Source: CAZZNY01 sp964655935
GTDB lineage: Bacteria; Patescibacteriota; Gracilibacteria; BD1-5; UBA2023
NCBI GenBank assembly: GCA_964655935.1
Contig: CAZZNY010000003.1
Location: 1 to 64,000 of the forward strand
Direction of reading: 5' to 3'
DNA length: 64,000 nucleotides
A program made the translations under genes and the position numbers. The notes beneath the pieces were generated by a model. It saw only the letters and a list, made by a program, of their open reading frames with translations. It ran no database searches and was not told the DNA's origin. Positions 58,319 to 64,000 of this stretch are shown here, one piece after another (position 1 is the stretch's first letter; each line of letters opens with the position of its first letter).

Positions 58319-60091
58319 ATGTCACATCGTATTGAGATGAATTCACTGTCTCTTCAGAAGAATTTTCCTGAAGTGTATAAGGAATTTTTTTCGCAGAATG
58401 ATCTAGTAATGAGTGGATGTTACACCTTTCCTTGGTGACCAGTTTGGGGGAAATACACTTCTCATTCTATACGCGTAAAATCAAAACTACCACTTAAATG
58501 TTTTGTTGGTATTAAAAAAAGAACCGATAATAAAATTATCTTCGTTGGAGTAAATTCCTATGATATTATTGCTCAAAAATTTGAATATGTTACTTTTTCT
58601 CAAATCAATAAAGAAGAAAGTGTTACCGGAAAAGCAATTCGTGAATATCTAGATTCGCTTTGATATTCTGGTGGATTAGAGATTAATATGCTTTCTGAGA
58701 CGACCAGAGGGCATGGTTTTGGTTTTTCTGGTACATCATTCGCGATTCTTTCTTCTATTATTCACATGCTTCTCGATCTCATACCTGAATCTTGTGTGAA
58801 AAATCGAGAACTTTTTTTAGATGAATCTACTAGAAATAAGATTTTTTATTTTTCTTGGAAGCTTGAGATGTTAGGTCGCTACGGAAATACGACCGGTCAA
58901 AATGATCTTAATACTCTTTCAAATACAAAATTACCGAGTATTTTGCGAATCGAGGATATGTCTCCGGAAAAATGACAAAAAAAGCTAGAAGATATTTGTT
59001 TTGAACATGTAGATTTGCATGAAAAATTTCCATCTACAAAATGTAATGATGATATTCTTTTGGATTATACTATTGTGTATTCTTGATTTTCAACTAATAC
59101 TCATCAAGTCGAACAGGGGAGGAAGATTTCAGAGAAAATGTTTGATGAATATCGTGATTTTCTCGAGAAAGATATTTTTAATGGCGACACAGATGCAAAA
59201 AAATACTATGCGCATAAATTTCTCTCAGAAGAGAGTTTATTTACAACTTTTTCTGATACGATCAGTATTCTTAATATAAAAACAATACTCTTATTTAAAG
59301 AGTTATATGAAACTGGTTTTGATTCGAAATTAGTTGAAATTTTTATAGAACACATTAATGAATATAGATATATCTGAAACAGTATTTGAGAAAAGAGCCA
59401 TTTTGCAGATGATTTTGTACATTATTTTAAAAATAATCAAAAATGATGGGAGGAACAGGTAGGAGCTTTCCCGATTTATTCATGAAAACTTTGAGGAGGA
59501 TGTGTCGTAGTTACTAAGCTTGGGAAAAGTCGCAATACCATCGCTCGAACTATGGAAGACCTTAAAAAACTATATACAGATGTAGAACTTGAATATGCTT
59601 CCTATAGTGATGGAGAATGTAGTGATGGTATAATAATTGAGCAACATCTTACAGGATGATTGTTTTCAAAATATGTTAACAAAGATGAATATTTATTTAT
59701 TGATAGCACAGGGAAAACTTATGTCGATACATATTCTGAAATACTCAGAAAAGAATCCAAAGGAATTTTATTAGATATGATCGATCGAAAAATATATTAT
59801 GATGGTGTTAAATTAACTTCTAAAGATATTCCATCCCAGAGTGCGGTTATTGATGTTTTAAGTTGTCTTTTTTATAGTAATTGAAATGAGATATCAAACA
59901 GTCAACTTCCAATATCTGGTTATAGCAGAAGTAAAAATGAAATGCTTTCAAAAGTTATTTTGCCATTTATTCATTTTATAGAGGAAAAAATCCAAGCACC
60001 ATTTCAATTGATATGCAGATGAAATCTCAGTGAATTTTCATTGAAACTCGAAAATAGTTTTGTGAAAATTTGAATTATTCGTCAAATGTAG
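58319..60091 (+). CDS. GHMP-family kinase with C-terminal extension (590 aa)
   Basis: Small-molecule kinase of the GHMP superfamily (galactokinase, heptose/mevalonate kinases). The ATP loop TTRGHGFGFSGTSFAIL is at about 126-142, and the C-terminal signature SGKLGGGCVVVTKLGKS at about 390. The N-terminal GPVWGKYTSHS corresponds to the first GHMP motif, with its Gly as TGA. About 180 extra residues follow; the last 90 (AVIDVLSCLFYSNGNEIS, LPISGYSRSKNEML, VILPFIHFIEEKI) look like a winged-helix or small regulatory domain. Substrate unknown. Fifteen or so TGA codons. Stops 6 bases before the promoter of the NACHT gene. Confidence 0.75.
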
Positions 60092-60097
60092 TGTTTT

Positions 60098-60126
60098 TTG
60101 ACTCTAAAGCGATAGTATGATACAAT
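60098..60126 (+). promoter_or_regulatory. Strong promoter of the NACHT gene
   Basis: TTGACT, a 17-base spacer and TACAAT with TG one base upstream (extended -10). Predicted start about 20 bases before ATG 60154. Confidence 0.75.
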
Positions 60127-60153
60127 CACTGTAATAGATTTTATCATCAAGAC

Positions 60154-63100
60154 ATGTTGATCCATAAGAGAGAACAATGAGACGAACGGCTAGATCAGAC
60201 TACATGACAAACCGTGCCTAAGTCTGCCCAATGATTATCACAAACCCCGACAATGTCTTCGGGTTTTTCTAGTGCATCTGAAGTTGTTAATAAAAAATGA
60301 GATATTGTCACAGAATTACTGAATCATCCAACTGCTTCACAAGGCGCAGTAAATACGCTCAGAGAAAATTTCACTGGGAAAACAAACGCTCGAATTGTAC
60401 TCTTACGACATCTTCTGAGAAAACCGTATTCAGTTGAAGCAACAGAAAAGAGATATGCAGATCTGAATACAACATATATGCAATCAGGCACTTCTGCTTT
60501 ATCTTCAGATGAACTTATAGAATACAATAAGCTGGATGATGAATCTGATGTATATACTTTTGATGAGATTAAAGCCATGTCTCATCTTTCTAAAAACCCT
60601 GAAGAAATTAGTAAACTTTCAGAGAAAGAAAAAAAGATTATGAAAGAATGTCAGGTTTTACTAAAGCTCTTTGATAATTTGTTTTCCACGCCTAATAGTA
60701 CCGTAGAAATATGGTATGATAGTAAGGATGCAAAAAGAAGAAATGCTATTACTATGCAACAGATTGAGGAAAAATATAGAATAAGAGAAGCTAATGGTAG
60801 AGTTCGACTTCCTGGTGCTGACAAAGGTGTTATACGAGTCGAAAGAAGGGAAAAGAATCTTCGAGAAATAAAGGAAGTGCGAAATATGATTGATGATGAT
60901 TTATGAGAGTCTGATCCTACAAAAGAAAAAACTATAATTTTGCTTGGAAATAGTACCTATGCGGAACATTTTCTTGGATCATCTGATTATCCGATCGATG
61001 TCACTATGACACAATCGGTAAAAATGTTTCGAGATCAAGCATACCTAAACCTTGATATGAAACGGATTCATTCTGTAGAAGGTGAAACGAGATATACAAC
61101 TTTCAAACATGAACCCACAACAGTCCTCATTCATCTGCATTATACTATCCAAGAAGCCATCTCTGAGCTTCGAAAAGCACATTCTGGATTATTAGCGGAA
61201 GTAGATATCTCTAAGATGAGCCACCTACAGTTGCAGAATCGTCTTAATGCTGAGATTGCGACTTTTGATCCTGAGAAAAAACAAGATTTTTTCAAAAAAC
61301 TGATGACCTCAAAACATGAGGAGTTTCGAGTGTGTGCGATGGCGAATCTTTTGAAGAACAATATTGAGGAGACTATTACATTATTAACTCACTTATATTT
61401 AGGAAATCAAGTATTGTTTTCGCTTGCAGAAGAAGATCTTCTGCTTAAAAATATCACAAATCAGGATGTTCGTGAGCTATATCGAACTCTATCTAAAAGT
61501 GGATATGCAAAACGAATAACTCATCGTGATACGATCGAGGCATATAATGAGCTTCGTTTGTTGCAGGAAAATTCTCTTGATGAAAAAATTAGAAATCATG
61601 AAACAGGGGCTTTATTGAAAAGGAAAATTACTTGGACTGAAATACAAAAAAATACAGAGATAGCAGATGGAAAAGAACAAGAGAAGATAGTGGATGGAAA
61701 AAAACAAGAGAAGATAACAAAAGTGGCACATGATATTGATTTTAATGACATCATTGAAAAAAAATTTCCTAGTAATACGATTGTATTGCCGGCCCATGTT
61801 GGTACTGGAAAAACCATGTGGCTGACAGACTTTACATTCCATGTGATAAATCAACACCCCGATAAAATAGTTACATTTATCAAATGAAGTGATATTGAAG
61901 GATCAAGAGCACCTCAAGTATTTAATAATCTTCGAAGAATTATTGCAGATACATCAGGAAATCATGTGATTTGTATTGATGCGATCGATGAGGTATCTTC
62001 TGAATATAAAGATGAGCTCAAGTCAATCATTGCGACGAATGTTCATCATAAGTTTGTCATTACTTCGCGACCATCGGAGTATGACGAGAAGGAGAATGAA
62101 TGAATGGTCACCCTCTGTATGGAACCAGTATCAAAAGATGTGTACCTAAAGAGTCGTATTTCAGATGAAACAATTCGTAACAAAATCGAAGAAAAACTTC
62201 GAGCATCGAATCTTGCTCAAGAAGTAGAAGGAAACCCATTACTTTTGAATTTTATTTGTATTTTAGCACGAGAAGAAGGTGATTCTGAGCTCCAAGATCT
62301 CCGAAAAACAAGTGGAGTGAAGTCACTTGACGAGATTTGCAATAAAGCTGATCTGTATGAAAATATTGCGAAGCTCATTATTATACAGCATAATTATAAA
62401 AAATGAGATTGTTTGTGAAAATTAATTATTGAAAAAGGTCTGAATAATCTTGGAGAATGGGCATATCTTTTATTTACAAATCAAGCAGATCAAATAGATT
62501 TTAACGATGATTATTTTCAATTTCTTTCGCTCTTTTTCAAAAAATCGAACAATTCGTGAGAAAATGATAACCAAAAGGAAGACAAAAAGGATAACAAATA
62601 TAAGTTTATACATGAATCATTTCGTGAATACTTTTTTGCGAGGCATTTAGCACTCCATCCAGAAATGCAACAATCGTCTAAACAATTACAACAACCGTCT
62701 CAACTGTGAGACGAGAAGTTGGAAGAATTGTTATATCCATGATTTGATAAATGAGCCGAAGAAATATTTCAAGTGCGTGATGCTAATTTTGAGAATTGGA
62801 ATGAATGGAGAAATTTTAAACCAACGGTTTTGTTTTATGGGCAAATTTTAGGGAACATAGTAGCTGAGTGAAGTAGAACAAAAGATACAAAGATACAAAA
62901 ACAAGCAGAAGAATGTCTCAAAAAACTCGAGAAATTTTTGGGTGAGGATGGGGCTTTAAAGAAAGATGATATTTATTGAGAGTGTTTCTTCGTTGGATTA
63001 GAGATTATTGAATCAATATCATTAAATCTTGATGCATCACAGAATGCCATAATTGAATGAATTACAAAACATTATGTAACCAAGGCGGGTTCGTGGAATA

Positions 63101-64000
63101 CGGCGGAAATCTTGCATAAATTACATTTATTTCAAGATGGATATTTGAATCGTTCCATCCATATGCAGGTTTTAGGAAAGTCTCTCATTGAGATGATTAA
63201 AGTGGTCGAGTTTTCATTGAATCGTTATAAATATTCTCAAGCATTAGATTTTATAAATGCTTTGATTACAACAAAAGATGAAGAGGTTCTTAGTCTTGTT
63301 CCAAATTGGATATGAGAATTTATTAAGTATTATAGGAATTGGGATACTCTTTACTTGATAAAATCTCTGATTATTGTGAGAAACAAAGAAGTCATCAAAC
63401 TTGTTCCAAATTGGATAAAACAAATAATTAATGAAGGAGACTTAGATAAGGCAACTTTCTTAATTAATGCTATGATTTCTTTATGAGATACGGAGATAAA
63501 AAAGCATATTTTCTTGTGGGTAAAAGAAATGTTCGATGAAGATAAACCTAAAGAGGCGATAGTATTAATGAAGTTACTTTTTCCAACAGAAAATAAAGAG
63601 ATAATAAAACTTGCTTCAAATGGTGTACAAATACTCCTGAATATGCATTGTTATGATGAGGTTTCTGAAATAGCAGAAATTTTAATTGCTACCGGGGATA
63701 AAGAAATAATAAAATTAGCGTTAAGTTGAATAAAAGAGTCTAGAAATACTAAATACGATTATGAAATCTCTTCATTAATAGAAAATTTGATTGCTACCGG
63801 GGATAAAGAAGTAAGAAAAAAAATTTTAACATGAATGCAACAGAGTTTTAAAGAAGGAAGACTCGAAGAAGTGATTGACTCTTTGAAACTTCTTATTCCA
63901 GCTGGTGATAAGGAAGCTAAGAAATTGGCTTTAATGTGGGCAAATCAGATGTTTCATGAAAGAAAATATAAAGAAGTAATTTTTTTCATGAAGCCTCTCA
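60154..64000 (+). CDS. NACHT-domain STAND NTPase with 35-aa helical repeats (partial, at least 1282 aa)
   Basis: Large STAND ATPase like bacterial NLR-type immune proteins. The first about 430 residues carry no recognised domain (it includes KTIILLGNSTYAEHFLG). The NACHT core starts near residue 530: Walker A LPAHVGTGKTMWLTDF, Walker B HVICIDAIDEVSSEYKDE, sensor KFVITSRPSEYDE, helical part ending in FIHESFREYFFARHLAL. From about residue 1005 eight helical repeats of exactly 35 residues follow (see 63166-64000), continuing beyond the window. In-frame TGA codons are Gly throughout. It has its own promoter. The start at ATG 60154 fits that promoter. Role in phage defence is inferred from the family only. 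Confidence 0.85.
63166..64000 (+). repeat. Tandem 105-nt (35-aa) repeats in the NACHT gene
   Basis: Units begin at 63166 (weak), 63271, 63376, 63481, 63586, 63691, 63796 and 63901, always 105 bases apart without insertions. Consensus: TGDKEIIKLAL at the start, an EG/KY turn, EVIxxLIxxLIA at the end. The units at 63691 and 63796 share a 21-base identical stretch across their joins, pointing to recent duplication. Confidence 0.85.

Noticed and set aside
60058..60153. Upstream extension of the NACHT gene beyond ATG 60154
   Set aside because: The frame is open to 60058, but a strong promoter at 60098-60126 lies inside the extension, so the ATG downstream of it is the better start.

Overview
The window comes from a member of the Candidate Phyla Radiation that reads UGA as glycine (translation table 25), so Gracilibacteria (BD1-5) or Absconditabacteria (SR1). 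Almost every recognisable gene is cut by in-frame TGA codons under the standard code. All of them become full length when TGA is read as Gly, and the TGA positions fall on invariant family glycines: P-loops, the GNAT acetyl-CoA loop, the DHHA1 GGGGH motif, the MurA Cys loop, the Nudix box and the TPI active-site region. Genes end in TAA or TAG. The DNA is AT-rich, genes are tightly packed, and start codons follow T/A-rich leaders without a Shine-Dalgarno. CDS coordinates below use code 25 and merge the TGA-split fragments.

Layout. 1-116: end of a 5S rRNA gene and its terminator. 288-9706: pseudopilin, LPXTG surface protein, YggT, SEDS (FtsW/RodA), ferredoxin, WecG-type glycosyltransferase, HrcA, GNAT, DHH phosphoesterase, MurA and PrsW. 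9737-15700: an RND efflux locus (permease, TetR, lipoprotein adaptor) with a 24-bp palindromic operator over its promoter. 15806-17248: class III nucleotidyl cyclase and TsaE. 17396-23646: type IV pilus operon (PilN-, PilO- and PilC-like proteins, an unknown 400-aa protein, four pilin-like proteins); PilB is separate at 39445. 23689-35766: TPR-like protein, KhpB/Jag, two tRNA-Ser and one tRNA-Leu, CYTH protein, AroK-like kinase, rRNA methyltransferase, bL32, NusB, RNase III, PHP, TrmB, and the rpmH-rnpA-yidC cluster. 35852-43930: TilS, bacterial-PH membrane proteins, RNHCP protein, PilB, ankyrin protein, methyltransferase, HD protein. 44190-55814: lower glycolysis (enolase, GpmI, TPI), an ALDH, a secreted nuclease, an SdpR/SdpI pair, SanA/TetR, thioredoxin and Nudix. 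56286-64000: a mitochondrial-type single-chain PheRS, then Nudix, a GHMP-kinase fusion and a large NACHT NTPase running off the end.

Intergenic space is full of three families of hairpin-forming dispersed repeats, two of them often side by side. One family (six copies) has a long stem whose arms change together between copies, so the structure itself appears to be conserved.

Most notable: the NACHT protein with eight helical repeats of exactly 35 residues and its own strong promoter; the FARS2-like PheRS; the structured dispersed repeat; the single-operator RND/TetR locus; and one small cysteine-rich ORF (33465-33689) that breaks the rules of the genome, having a strong Shine-Dalgarno, a UGA that has to act as stop, and higher GC.
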